Made by a program: the position numbers and the translations under genes. A stretch of DNA of 24,467 nucleotides from a virus: the IMG/VR virus record IMGVR_UViG_3300046683_000134, positions 1 to 24,467 of that record. The stretch is one strand, 5' to 3'. Of this stretch, positions 12,442 to 18,885 are shown piece by piece; positions within the stretch are counted from its first letter, which is position 1; the number at the start of each line of letters is the position of its first letter. The notes beneath the pieces were generated by a model. It did no database searches. It was not told the origin of the DNA and saw only the letters and a list, made by a program, of their open reading frames with translations.

Positions 12442-12471
12442 TTGACACGGCCGCGCCCGAAAGTGTATATC
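12442..12471 (+). promoter_or_regulatory. Rightward early promoter (PR-like)
   Basis: A consensus -35, TTGACA at 12442-12447, is followed by GTATAT at 12465 (17-bp spacer) or TATATC at 12466 (18-bp spacer). The transcript should start near 12477-12479, only 3-5 bases before ATG 12482. It drives the overlapping early genes. The -10 contains a TGTATA operator half-site. Confidence 0.8.
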
Positions 12472-12481
12472 CATATTCGTT

Positions 12482-12742
12482 ATGAAACGCCGTCGCCTGC
12501 CGGCCAAGAATCCGCACCCGAAATACCCCAACCTTCGCGCGTACATGCAAATGACCGGCGACACCCAGGAGGCGATCGCCGCCGAGCTCGGGATTAGTCA
12601 GGCGCATATCTCGCGGATTCTGGCGGGGAAGGTGGTACCCCGCGCCGAGCTCGCGATCCGCCTGGCCGCCTACGCCGATATTCCCGTCGACTCGTTCACC
12701 TGGGCCGCGGCGCGCCAGAACCAGAAAGGCGCCGTCGCGTGA
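12482..12742 (+). CDS. Cro-like HTH_XRE regulator
   Basis: An 86-residue protein, first gene of the rightward operon. A basic start (MKRRRLPAKNPHPKYPNLRA) is followed by an XRE-type helix-turn-helix, about residues 30-55: TQEAIAAELGISQAHISRIL, then AGKVVPRAELAIRLAAY. Size and the position divergent from a CI-like repressor indicate a Cro or early regulator role at the same operators. The presumptive promoter leaves a leader of only 3-5 bases, so translation may not need a Shine-Dalgarno. Its stop overlaps the following GTG by 4 bases. Confidence 0.85.
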   Translation: MKRRRLPAKNPHPKYPNLRAYMQMTGDTQEAIAAELGISQAHISRILAGKVVPRAELAIRLAAYADIPVDSFTWAAARQNQKGAVA

Positions 12743-13020
12743 TCCCTGAGCCGGCCGTCGACGACGCCCTCGAGGCCCGCCGCCAGGAGGCCCTCGCCCG
12801 CGTCGACCGCGGCGAGCTCCTCACGCCCGACGAAATGGCCGCGATCTTTCGGATGAGCCGGCCGACGTTCAATACCCACCTCGGCGCCGGCGAATTCGAC
12901 GCCTTTCGGGTAACGCCCCAAATCGGGCGCCCGTTGTTCTCGGGCGTGATCGTCCGCAAGTACCTCGCGGGCGAGCCGCTCTATGAGCCCACCTTCGGGC
13001 GCAAGCGGGGCGCGCGATGA
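12739..13020 (+). CDS. HTH DNA-binding protein (excisionase-like)
   Basis: A 93-residue protein with GTG start overlapping the Cro-like stop by 4 bases. Residues about 25-60 (GELLTPDEMAAIFRMSRPTF then NTHLGAGEFDAFRV) resemble the HTH_17/excisionase type, in which a helix-turn-helix is followed by a short wing and a G-[RK]-P-LF strand (QIGRPLFSGVIVRKYL). It could act as Xis, directing excision at the att region, or as an early regulator. The fold is well supported; the function is inference. It overlaps the next ATG by 4 bases. Confidence 0.7.
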   Translation: MIPEPAVDDALEARRQEALARVDRGELLTPDEMAAIFRMSRPTFNTHLGAGEFDAFRVTPQIGRPLFSGVIVRKYLAGEPLYEPTFGRKRGAR

Positions 13021-13181
13021 GGGCGCGGGCCTTCTGGCGCCTCGTGCGGATCCGCTGGCGCCTCTGGGCCGTCTCGCGCGAGGTCCGCCGGCGCCGCGAG
13101 CTCGCCGCGGCCGTCGGGCCCGTCTCGGAACGCTGGATCAAAACCGCGATCTACACCCGCGGCACACGTCGAGAGGAGTAA
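13017..13181 (+). CDS. Small basic protein of unknown function
   Basis: A 54-residue, arginine-rich ORF (MRARAFWRLVRIRWRLWAVS then REVRRRREL) coupled by a 4-base overlap to the HTH gene. Tryptophan and arginine alternate in one amphipathic helix, which could bind nucleic acid or membrane. A GAGAGGAG sequence at its own 3' end serves as the ribosome binding site of the next gene. Its reality rests on coupling and tight packing only. Confidence 0.5.
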   Translation: MRARAFWRLVRIRWRLWAVSREVRRRRELAAAVGPVSERWIKTAIYTRGTRREE

Positions 13182-13184
13182 CCC

Positions 13185-14039
13185 ATGCCCGAGACCGCCG
13201 TCGCACCGAAACCGCCCGAACTCGACGCGCAGACGATCGAGCGCGTTCTGCTCCAGGGCGATCTCAGTCGGCTCTCGCCCAAGCAAAAAATTGATTACTA
13301 CGGCGCCGTCTGTGAAAGCGTCGGCCTCAACCCGCTGACGCGGCCCTTCGATTACCTCGTGCTGAACGGGAAAGAGATCCTCTACGCCCGGCGCGAGGCG
13401 ACGGAACAACTGCGCCGCCTGTACGACGTGAGCGTCACGATCACGGCCCGCGAGCTCACCGAGGATATCTACGTCGTCACGGCGCGCGCGACGCTGCCGA
13501 GCGGCCGTACCGACGAGAACATCGGCGCCGTGCCCGTCGGGACGCTCAAGGGCGAGGCCCGGGCAAACGGCATGATGAAGGCCGAGACGAAGGCCAAGCG
13601 GCGGGTGACGCTCGCCATTTGCGGCCTCGGGATCCTCGACGAGTCCGAACGCGACGGCCTGCCGGACGAGGACACGCCGCGCCGGCTGTCGGCCGCGCTC
13701 GCGCGCGAACTCGAGCCGACGCCCGTCCGACCGATGAACGACTACGCGACCGTCGTCGCGCCGCCGCCGGCCGAGGGCGAGACGGCGCCCGTCCCGCCGC
13801 CGGGGTTTGTCCTGATCGAGCGCGTCGACTCGGCGCCGACGCGCAACAAAAACGTGACGAAGTACCGGATCCAGTTGTCGACGGGCGAACTCGTCACGAC
13901 GATCAAGCCGCTGTATGCCGCCGTCGCGCAAACCTGCGCCGACGCGCACACGCCGTGCAAGGTGACAACTGAGCGCACCGATTGGGGGCTCGAGCTCGTC
14001 ACGATCGAAGCGATCCCGCCAGGCGAGATCCCTTTTTAG
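13185..14039 (+). CDS. Putative phage ssDNA-annealing (RecT-like) recombination protein
   Basis: A 284-residue protein with a strong GAGAGGAG ribosome binding site. The core, residues about 28-150, has a conserved phage pattern: LSPKQKIDYYGAVCESVGLN, PLTRPFDYLVLNGKEILYAR, then VSVTITARELTEDIYVV and MKAETKAKRRVTLAICGLG. Proteins with this pattern are common in small phages next to nucleases and are generally placed among RecT-like annealing proteins. A proline-rich linker (about residues 190-215) leads to a separate C-terminal domain with SNNN-type strands (KYRIQLSTGELVTTIKPLYA). It would help replication or recombination using host enzymes. The pattern recall is good; biochemical proof is absent. 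Confidence 0.65.
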   Translation: MPETAVAPKPPELDAQTIERVLLQGDLSRLSPKQKIDYYGAVCESVGLNPLTRPFDYLVLNGKEILYARREATEQLRRLYDVSVTITARELTEDIYVVTARATLPSGRTDENIGAVPVGTLKGEARANGMMKAETKAKRRVTLAICGLGILDESERDGLPDEDTPRRLSAALARELEPTPVRPMNDYATVVAPPPAEGETAPVPPPGFVLIERVDSAPTRNKNVTKYRIQLSTGELVTTIKPLYAAVAQTCADAHTPCKVTTERTDWGLELVTIEAIPPGEIPF

Positions 14040-14047
14040 GTGCGGCC

Positions 14048-14227
14048 GTGCCCGAGAAACACTGGTACCCGCCGGCCGAAACGCATTTCGTCGATTGGGA
14101 CGTCCGCGGCAAACGGTTACGCCGCGCGATTTGCGGGCGCCTGATTTCGGTGAGCGATGAGTCCGTGCGGCCGACGTGCGGCGACTGTCTGCGGATCCTG
14201 CGCGCGCGCCTCGAGGATCAACCGTGA
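14048..14227 (+). CDS. Small zinc-ribbon-like protein
   Basis: A 59-residue protein read from GTG 14048 with AGGTG upstream. It contains CGRLI and CGDCL elements (Cys-x22-Cys-x2-Cys) and an upstream THFVDWD histidine, giving a potential zinc site. This arrangement of a short HF.D segment and CxxC is frequent among tiny phage proteins. It overlaps the methyltransferase GTG by 4 bases. No function is claimed. Confidence 0.6.
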   Translation: MPEKHWYPPAETHFVDWDVRGKRLRRAICGRLISVSDESVRPTCGDCLRILRARLEDQP

Positions 14228-15129
14228 CGCGCGCTCTTACGAAACGGACGGTCGATCGCTCGCTCTCGAAATACGAGCCCGCGAAAGGCGCGAGGCGGAT
14301 CGCCGGCGCCGAAGCGGCCATGAAGCATTACGCGCGCGCGAAGGACGCGACGAACCTCGCCCGCGCGATCCGAGAAAAGCTCGAGGCGCAAGCCGAGTTT
14401 GTGTACTGGTGGGATAGCCGCCTAAAAAACAAGGCCGGGCGACCGAAAGAATCGATAACTGATCGGTTATCGATTACCAAAGACGCGAAGCTCGCCGAGC
14501 GACTCGGTACGAGCCTCATGCGGATCTCGCGCTGGCGCAAAAAGCTGAACGATCCGCGCGCGTTTGAAAACACGTTCGAGGCCTTGCGCGCGAAGTATCC
14601 GAAGCTGGTCGAGTTTGAGACGACCGCGCACGTCGGGCAGAACACCGGCGAGAACGACTGGTACACGCCGGCCGAGTACGTCGACGCTGCGCGCGACGTG
14701 ATGGGCGGGATCGATCTCGATCCGGCCTCTAATCCCGTCGCGAACGAAGTGGTCAAAGCGACGCGCATTTTTACGCCTGCCGACGACGGCCTCAAGCAGG
14801 CGTGGTTTGGGCGCGTCTGGATGAATCCGCCGTACGCGCAACCGCTGGTCACGCAATTCTGCGAGCTGCTCGCCGAGAGCGTCCGCGCCGGGATGGTGAC
14901 GAGCGCGATCGTGCTCGTGAACAACGCGACCGAAACGCAGTGGTTTCGATCGCTGGCGGACGTCGCCGCGGCGATCTGTTTTCCCTCTGGGCGCGTCCGG
15001 TTCTGGCACCCGGATCGCGAGAGCGCGACGCCTTTGCAGGGCCAGGCCGTGCTCTATTTCGGCCCGACCGTGCAGGCCTTCGCGGATCGGTTTCGATCGT
15101 TTGGATTCGTCGTTGAGGTGCTCAGGTGA
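14224..15129 (+). CDS. DNA N6-adenine methyltransferase (phage Dam type), with N-terminal HTH
   Basis: A 301-residue protein. Residues about 140-301 match the phage Dam family (PF05869): NDWYTP at 144-149, a DLDPAS motif at 164-169, the catalytic NPPY at 201-204, then FPSGRVRFW and GQAVLYFG strands. It transfers a methyl group from S-adenosylmethionine to adenine, probably in GATC, the usual target of this family. GATC is unusually frequent in the genome. Residues 1-130 are an additional region with a helix-turn-helix-like [18 protein letters not shown] at about 91-108. GTG 14224 is coupled to the preceding gene. Methylation could protect from host nucleases or affect regulation. Confidence 0.88.
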   Translation: MTRALTKRTVDRSLSKYEPAKGARRIAGAEAAMKHYARAKDATNLARAIREKLEAQAEFVYWWDSRLKNKAGRPKESITDRLSITKDAKLAERLGTSLMRISRWRKKLNDPRAFENTFEALRAKYPKLVEFETTAHVGQNTGENDWYTPAEYVDAARDVMGGIDLDPASNPVANEVVKATRIFTPADDGLKQAWFGRVWMNPPYAQPLVTQFCELLAESVRAGMVTSAIVLVNNATETQWFRSLADVAAAICFPSGRVRFWHPDRESATPLQGQAVLYFGPTVQAFADRFRSFGFVVEVLR

Positions 15130-15587
15130 CGCAACTCCGGAAGGCCGGCGACGCCGTGTCGAACTATTTCGATGATCTGTTCGCCGGGATCGGGCATCGG
15201 GGAAGTTCGTTCTGCAATCTCGACGGGATCGACTATTCGGTCCAAATGACGCAGGACGAGGCGACCGAGCGCGTCCTGATCTTTGAACTCAAGAGCGAAT
15301 CCGACACGACCTCGGCCGGCCAGTGGCGCGCGCTCAAAGGCCTCGCGCGGATCAGCGCGCAGATCGACGTCTGGATCTTGCGGCGCCGCGCGGACGGCGC
15401 GATTGATTTCTTTGATTTTCGCAATAGCCGCACGTACCAAGCGATCACCGCGGCCGAGTGTCGGACGCGCTACGAGGCCTGGTGGAATCGGCGCCCGTGT
15501 TGGTGGGGCGACGTGCCGACGACGAACGAGCGCGACGATCGCTGGATTCTCGAGCAGGACGGCCGCGCGGCGAGGGCGGCGCGCTGA
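15126..15587 (+). CDS. Putative PD-(D/E)XK-like phage protein
   Basis: A 153-residue protein with GTG overlapping the methyltransferase stop by 4 bases. The segment [14 protein letters not shown], then [20 protein letters not shown], followed by [10 protein letters not shown], matches a common small phage family in which an acidic residue and an E-x-K motif form a presumed PD-(D/E)XK nuclease site (Asp in NLDGIDY, ELK). The C-terminal part carries [12 protein letters not shown]. Nuclease activity is unproven. Coupling to the methyltransferase might indicate a joint role, but two very generic features do not prove restriction-modification. Confidence 0.55.
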   Translation: MTQLRKAGDAVSNYFDDLFAGIGHRGSSFCNLDGIDYSVQMTQDEATERVLIFELKSESDTTSAGQWRALKGLARISAQIDVWILRRRADGAIDFFDFRNSRTYQAITAAECRTRYEAWWNRRPCWWGDVPTTNERDDRWILEQDGRAARAAR

Positions 15588-15946
15588 TGGTTTGGATCAA
15601 GCTCGAGGATCAGATCGCGCACCACCCGAAATTTATCAAGGCCGGGCCCGTCGCGTCCTGGCTGTGGGTCTGCGGGAACGGGTACGCGAACAAGTTTCTC
15701 ACCGACGGATTTATCCCGGCGCCGGCCGTCAAAACGCTCGGCGGGATCGAGAACGCCGGCAAACTGGCGACGGTGCTCGTCGACGTCGGCCTCTGGGAAC
15801 GTGTCGACGGCGGGTACCAGATCCATGATTTTCACGATCACAACCCGACGGCGGCCGAGGTACGGGCAAAGCGGCGCCAGGCGGCCGAGGCGGGGAAGGC
15901 GGGCGCGGATCAGCGATGGGGAAAAAATGGCGGACGGCATAAGTAA
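15587..15946 (+). CDS. Phage winged-helix-like replication-associated protein, possibly truncated by frameshift
   Basis: A 119-residue ORF starting at ATG 15587 (TGATG overlap). It has the N-terminal pattern of a phage family of winged-helix/DnaT-like proteins: [55 protein letters not shown] basic linker, RAKRRQAAEAGKAGADQRWG, follows. In the family the linker continues for tens of residues; here it ends after GKNGGRHK, straight after a run of six As (15922-15927). The +1 frame from this run continues the expected linker to 16118 (next entry). Either an indel or frameshifting has shortened the annotated gene. Confidence 0.75.
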   Translation: MVWIKLEDQIAHHPKFIKAGPVASWLWVCGNGYANKFLTDGFIPAPAVKTLGGIENAGKLATVLVDVGLWERVDGGYQIHDFHDHNPTAAEVRAKRRQAAEAGKAGADQRWGKNGGRHK

Positions 15947-16118
15947 CCGTATAGCGAAACGCGAAGCGGATCGTATAGCGATCATGGATCTCAGCCTGCA
16001 TACCCCCGTCCCGACCCGTAAGAACGTACTAGCTAGATCGTGGTACCTGGGATCGTTAGATCCGATCGTCGTACTTGAAGCAATTAGTACAGGCGCTTCG
16101 CGCCGATTCACGGGTTGA
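15927..16118 (+). CDS. +1-frame continuation of the replication-associated protein
   Basis: The frame entered by dropping one A of A6 reads MADGISNRIAKREADRIAIM, DLSLHTPVPTRKN and onward to a stop at 16118, one base before the next ATG. Repeated S/N-R-I-A units and a P-V-P stretch are the kind of linker seen after this protein family. If included, the fused product is 176 residues and the otherwise exceptional 170-base gap vanishes. Against it, codon use (ATA, AGA, TTA) is unlike the rest. It might instead be a separate 63-residue gene beginning at ATG 15927, or non-coding. Confidence 0.5.
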   Translation: MADGISNRIAKREADRIAIMDLSLHTPVPTRKNVLARSWYLGSLDPIVVLEAISTGASRRFTG

Positions 16119-16119
16119 A

Positions 16120-16317
16120 ATGACGAAAAGCCCGACCCGCCTCCTCGCGGCGCTCGTCCATGAGGCCCTCAACCGGGAGGCCTTCGCGACGCTCGCCGAC
16201 CTGGCCGAGGCGACGAAAACCCGGGCCGCGCACCTGCGGATCCCCTACGACGCCGGCCGGGTTAGCGAGGCCTTCGCCCTCGTCGCCAGAACGCGCCGGC
16301 TCGTGGTGAACCAATGA
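16120..16317 (+). CDS. Small helical protein (HTH-like)
   Basis: A 65-residue protein. ATG 16120 is preferred over an in-frame TTG at 16075 because it begins right after the +1-frame stop and gives the compact form. The middle (NREAFATLADLAEATKTRAA, HLRIPYDAGRVSEAFALVA) resembles a helix-turn-helix or a winged-helix fragment. It has only one Pro in the middle helix. It overlaps the next nuclease-like gene by 4 bases. DNA-binding is plausible but not proven. Confidence 0.6.
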   Translation: MTKSPTRLLAALVHEALNREAFATLADLAEATKTRAAHLRIPYDAGRVSEAFALVARTRRLVVNQ

Positions 16318-16574
16318 GACGCGACGCGCGCAAGGACGCGAACCAGGCGGCGCTCGTCGAGGCCCTCCGCAAGCTCGGCGCGAGCGTGACGATCCTGAGC
16401 GCGCCCGGCCTGCCGGATCTGCTCGTCGGGTTTCGGCACCACAATTTTCTCTTTGAAGTGAAAACGGCCGACGGCACGACGACGCCGGCCCAGGATCTCT
16501 TTCTCGCGACCTGGCGCGGGCAAGCGCGCGTGGTGCAGACGCTCGACGAGATCCGCGAGGTGCTCGGATGCTAG
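16314..16574 (+). CDS. VRR-NUC / PD-(D/E)XK-type nuclease-like protein
   Basis: An 86-residue protein with ATG overlapping the previous stop by 4 bases. It matches small phage VRR-NUC/Holliday-junction-resolvase-like proteins: DANQAALVEALRKLGASVTI, then GLPDLLVGF (catalytic Asp of the PD motif), FLFEVKTADGTTTPAQ (the E-x-K motif and conserved T-P-x-Q) and WRGQARVVQTLDEI. It probably cleaves branched or nicked DNA during replication or recombination. Catalytic residues D, E and K appear intact. The stop overlaps the following gene by 7 bases. Confidence 0.8.
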   Translation: MRRDARKDANQAALVEALRKLGASVTILSAPGLPDLLVGFRHHNFLFEVKTADGTTTPAQDLFLATWRGQARVVQTLDEIREVLGC

Positions 16575-16750
16575 ACCCTGAGGATCTCGAACGCGTCGTC
16601 GACGCGCTCGCGGAGATCGCCCGGCTCCTCGAGGCCGTGACGCATATTCTCGAGCGGGCGATCGGACGCAGCATGGAGGAGGCCGAGGCGATCCCGGGCG
16701 ATCGCCACACCGACCGCGCCGGCCTGCTCGACGACGAGGGCGAGGACTGA
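16568..16750 (+). CDS. Small acidic helical protein, unknown
   Basis: A 60-residue acidic ORF with a long helix (DPEDLERVVDALAEIARLLE, AVTHILERAIG), which overlaps the nuclease by 7 bases and shares one base with the next ATG. The helical part could oligomerise. No family was recognised. Operon packing argues that it is real. Confidence 0.6.
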   Translation: MLDPEDLERVVDALAEIARLLEAVTHILERAIGRSMEEAEAIPGDRHTDRAGLLDDEGED

Positions 16751-16932
16751 TGGCGAATAGCGTCACCGTGGGCGACACCATGCGGATCTCCGTGCCGTTA
16801 CTGCGCGAGATCCACGATCGACCGCTGCATCGTTCCGCGCTCGTGCGCGTCGTCGACGTGCGGATTGACGCCGACGGGCACAAAGAGCTCGTCGTGACAA
16901 CTGTCGACGAGCGCCTCGAGGGCGACGAATGA
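16750..16932 (+). CDS. Small beta-rich protein, unknown
   Basis: A 60-residue ORF coupled on both sides (1-base and 4-base overlaps). Its centre, TMRISVPLLREIHDRPLHRS, then ALVRVVDVRIDADGHKELVV, looks like a small beta-rich fold with RVVDVRIDADG reminiscent of a beta hairpin. No motif or family was recognised. It belongs to the run of very short genes at 16568-17380. Confidence 0.6.
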   Translation: MANSVTVGDTMRISVPLLREIHDRPLHRSALVRVVDVRIDADGHKELVVTTVDERLEGDE

Positions 16933-17108
16933 TCGTCGGCTCGCTGCTCGTCACCGACGGCGAACTGCGGGCCCTGGCGCGCGGGCTCGTGCCCTTGCGC
17001 GTCCGCGCCCAGGCGCTCGCGCTCTCGCAATCGCTCCTCATCAAACTGCGCCAGAACGCCGCGAAACCCGAACGCAAGCGCGCGGCGAAGGCCGCGATCC
17101 GCACGTAA
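16929..17108 (+). CDS. Small basic protein, unknown
   Basis: A 59-residue ORF, ATG 16929 overlapping the upstream stop by 4 bases. The C-terminal half is basic (LIKLRQNAAKPERKRAAKAA), preceded by SLLVTDGELRALARGLVPLR. It could bind nucleic acid. It is slightly shorter than many ORF thresholds, so it is easily missed. The position and coupled start are the main support. Confidence 0.55.
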   Translation: MIVGSLLVTDGELRALARGLVPLRVRAQALALSQSLLIKLRQNAAKPERKRAAKAAIRT

Positions 17109-17125
17109 CCCCGAAGGAGATCAGC

Positions 17126-17380
17126 ATGGACATTCAACAGAAGCTGGACGAGATCCTCGCCGACAATCCCGACCTCCAGAAGTACATCGCGGCCTGGTAT
17201 TACGTGCCCGACGGCGCGACGCCGCCGCGCGACGTCTCGCACCTAATCCGCGTCACGTCGACGACGACGGCCGCGCGACACGCCTCGATCGGGATCGTGG
17301 CGACGCCGGCCGCGGGCGCGATCCTCGAGGCGATCCTCGCCCTGATCGCGACGCAACCGATCCCGCCCGAACCGAAGTGA
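17126..17380 (+). CDS. Hypothetical 84-residue protein
   Basis: A good Shine-Dalgarno, GAAGGAG, lies before ATG 17126, the first independent ribosome binding site after a string of coupled genes. The protein starts with a charged helix (QQKLDEILADNPDLQKYIAA) and ends in a hydrophobic helix (AAGAILEAILALIATQPI), which may be membrane-associated. The middle YYVPDGATPPRDVSHLIRV is not recognised. The final bases include GAGGAG used by the lipoprotein gene. Confidence 0.65.
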   Translation: MDIQQKLDEILADNPDLQKYIAAWYYVPDGATPPRDVSHLIRVTSTTTAARHASIGIVATPAAGAILEAILALIATQPIPPEPK

Positions 17381-17391
17381 GGAGTAACGTG

Positions 17392-17844
17392 ATGCGCATG
17401 AGTCTCACGCTCGCGCTCGTCGTCGTCGGGACGTTGTTCGCGGCGAGCTGCGGCGATACCGTGATCAACCCGCCGACCTACCCGGCGCCGATCGCCCCGA
17501 CGCCGACGCCGCAACCCGCGCCGACGCCGCCGCCGGCGCCGCGCAGTAACACGATCGAATTTCGCGTGAGCGGGAACGCCTCGAGCGCGCGGATCCGGTT
17601 TAGCAATCCCGTCGACGGGCTCACGCAAGTGATTACCGGCCTGCCGTACATCGTCGAGGCGACGACGACGCAAACGATCATCTTTCTCTCGCTCGACGTG
17701 ACGCCGATCGCGTATCCGATCGGGATTACGGCGCCGTTTCTGTCGGCGCAGATCGTCGTCAATGGATCGCTGTTTCGCGAGGCGACGGCGACCGATACCG
17801 CGCTGAATACGTTGTCCGTCAATGGCACCTGGCGCGCCAACTAG
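17392..17844 (+). CDS. Secreted lipoprotein (possible superinfection or surface factor)
   Basis: A 150-residue protein. The start chosen is ATG 17392, seven to eight bases after GAGGAG; further upstream starts would overlap the preceding gene. The N-terminus (MRMSLTLALVVVGTLFAASC) is a signal peptide with an AASC lipobox, so Cys20 would be lipidated. A proline-rich spacer at about residues 27-50 follows, then a beta-rich domain (IEFRVSGNASSARIRF, VITGLPYIVEATTTQTIIF, SAQIVVNGSLFREAT). Phage or prophage lipoproteins frequently block further infection. That function is inferred, as no family was identified. Confidence 0.75.
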   Translation: MRMSLTLALVVVGTLFAASCGDTVINPPTYPAPIAPTPTPQPAPTPPPAPRSNTIEFRVSGNASSARIRFSNPVDGLTQVITGLPYIVEATTTQTIIFLSLDVTPIAYPIGITAPFLSAQIVVNGSLFREATATDTALNTLSVNGTWRAN

Positions 17845-17853
17845 GAGGACGAA

Positions 17854-18501
17854 TTGACCGCCGCGTCCCGCCCCCCTGACGACACCCCGCTGCCATCTCA
17901 GTGTCGGAACTGTGGCTATTCACCGGAAGCCTGCGTGCAAGTCAACGGCTGTTGTAAATCCTGCACGCACGTTGGTCCGATGCCTTATCAATGGGTCGCC
18001 CCTGACGACACCCCCACACGCCTCCTCGACTTCAAATATGCGATTGCGCTTATTGAGAACCGCATTCCACTTGAAGGGCCAGTGAACCGTGAACCATTGC
18101 GCCAGCGTGTTGAGCGACTGAAAGCATACGAGGCCAATATGTCCCGTCTAATTGAGGAGCGAGATGGACATAAACGGGGGGCTGCGCTTCTCGCTACGAC
18201 TGCCGCGAATAATCTAGCTCGTGCTGAAGCCGCCGAGGCCGAAGTCTCCCGTCTCCGCGAGGCGCTCGTGACGGAAGAGGCTGGAAATGGCTTACTCAAG
18301 CGTGCCCTCGTGACGGCCGAGGCCGAAGTCTCCCGTCTCCGCGAGGCGCTGGAACTTGCCGAACGGCGTAATGGAGGCTTGCGAGAATCGTTAGATGTGA
18401 AGTCGAGAGCGCTTCACAATGCCGAGGCCGACGTCTCCCGTCTCCAGCAGGAGAACGCCTTACTCCGTCGTAGCCTCGAGGTTTTGAGTCGTGACACCTA
18501 A
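17854..18501 (+). CDS. Zinc-cluster and coiled-coil protein of foreign composition
   Basis: A 215-residue protein starting at TTG 17854, five bases after a strong AGGAGG. Residues 15-40 hold a Cys-rich cluster (CRNCGYSPEACVQVNGCCKS) like a small zinc ribbon. From about residue 80 the protein is a coiled coil made of duplicated blocks, AEAEVSRLREAL twice and AEADVSRLQ once. The two 35-bp DNA copies at 18232 and 18316 are identical and 84 bp apart; the third at 18421 is 105 bp from the second. The base composition is visibly poorer in GC than neighbouring genes. It is probably a recent acquisition; its function is unknown. Confidence 0.75.
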   Translation: MTAASRPPDDTPLPSQCRNCGYSPEACVQVNGCCKSCTHVGPMPYQWVAPDDTPTRLLDFKYAIALIENRIPLEGPVNREPLRQRVERLKAYEANMSRLIEERDGHKRGAALLATTAANNLARAEAAEAEVSRLREALVTEEAGNGLLKRALVTAEAEVSRLREALELAERRNGGLRESLDVKSRALHNAEADVSRLQQENALLRRSLEVLSRDT

Positions 18502-18507
18502 CGCCGC

Positions 18508-18575
18508 TCGCGAGGCGGGCCTCTGGGACGCGGGATCGCCGCGGATACGGCGAGCCGTCGGGCCCGGCCTCGCGA
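18508..18575. repeat. Large stem-loop between early and late genes
   Basis: TCGCGAGGC-GGGCC at 18508-18521 pairs with GGCCC-GGCCTCGCGA at 18561-18575, leaving one bulge, around a loop that itself contains TCGCCG/CGGCGA. It sits in the 90-base gap before the HNH gene. No T-run follows, so it is not a standard intrinsic terminator. It could be a structured regulator or cruciform. Confidence 0.5.
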
Positions 18576-18591
18576 CGGCGCCGGAGACGTG

Positions 18592-18885
18592 ATGCCCCTG
18601 CGCCCGCCGACCGGCCGCGGCCTCGAGGCCCGACACGAGCGCGACGCGAACCGCCGCAACGTCGCGATCCGCCGGCTCTACTCGACGCGCCGCTGGGAGC
18701 TCCTGCGCGCGCGCGTCCTCGTCGAGGCGGCCTATACCTGCGCCAACTGTCGGCGCGTCGTGCTCGACCTCGACGTCGATCACGTCCAGAAGCACGACGG
18801 CCACCTCGCGCGCTTCTGGGATTACGCGAACCTTCAGGCGCTCTGCCGGCAGTGTCACCGCGACAAAACCATGAGGGGCCAGTGA
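18592..18885 (+). CDS. HNH endonuclease
   Basis: A 97-residue HNH nuclease. ATG 18592 is preferred over the adjacent GTG 18589, since GGAG lies eight bases upstream. Motifs are complete: CANC at about residues 45-48, the catalytic DVDHV, an Asn in YANLQALC, and the second CRQCHRD with His. HNH proteins beside the terminase are needed for DNA packaging in HK97-type phages, where they stimulate terminase cleavage at the ends. The gene overlaps the following cupin-like gene by one base. The lack of a recognisable small terminase makes this protein's packaging role more likely. Confidence 0.88.
   Translation: MPLRPPTGRGLEARHERDANRRNVAIRRLYSTRRWELLRARVLVEAAYTCANCRRVVLDLDVDHVQKHDGHLARFWDYANLQALCRQCHRDKTMRGQ

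Noticed and set aside
12981-14321. 446-residue minus-strand ORF opposite the annealing-protein gene
   Set aside because: It is a high-GC shadow with Arg/Gly-rich composition, antisense to well-supported coupled genes.
14224-15587. Restriction-modification pair (methyltransferase plus nuclease-like gene)
   Set aside because: The neighbour belongs to a generic phage family with unproven nuclease activity and no target-recognition domain, so a paired system is not supported.
16092-16104. GGCGC-TTC-GCGCC hairpin as terminator
   Set aside because: The stem is only five pairs, no T-run follows, and it lies in the presumed coding extension.
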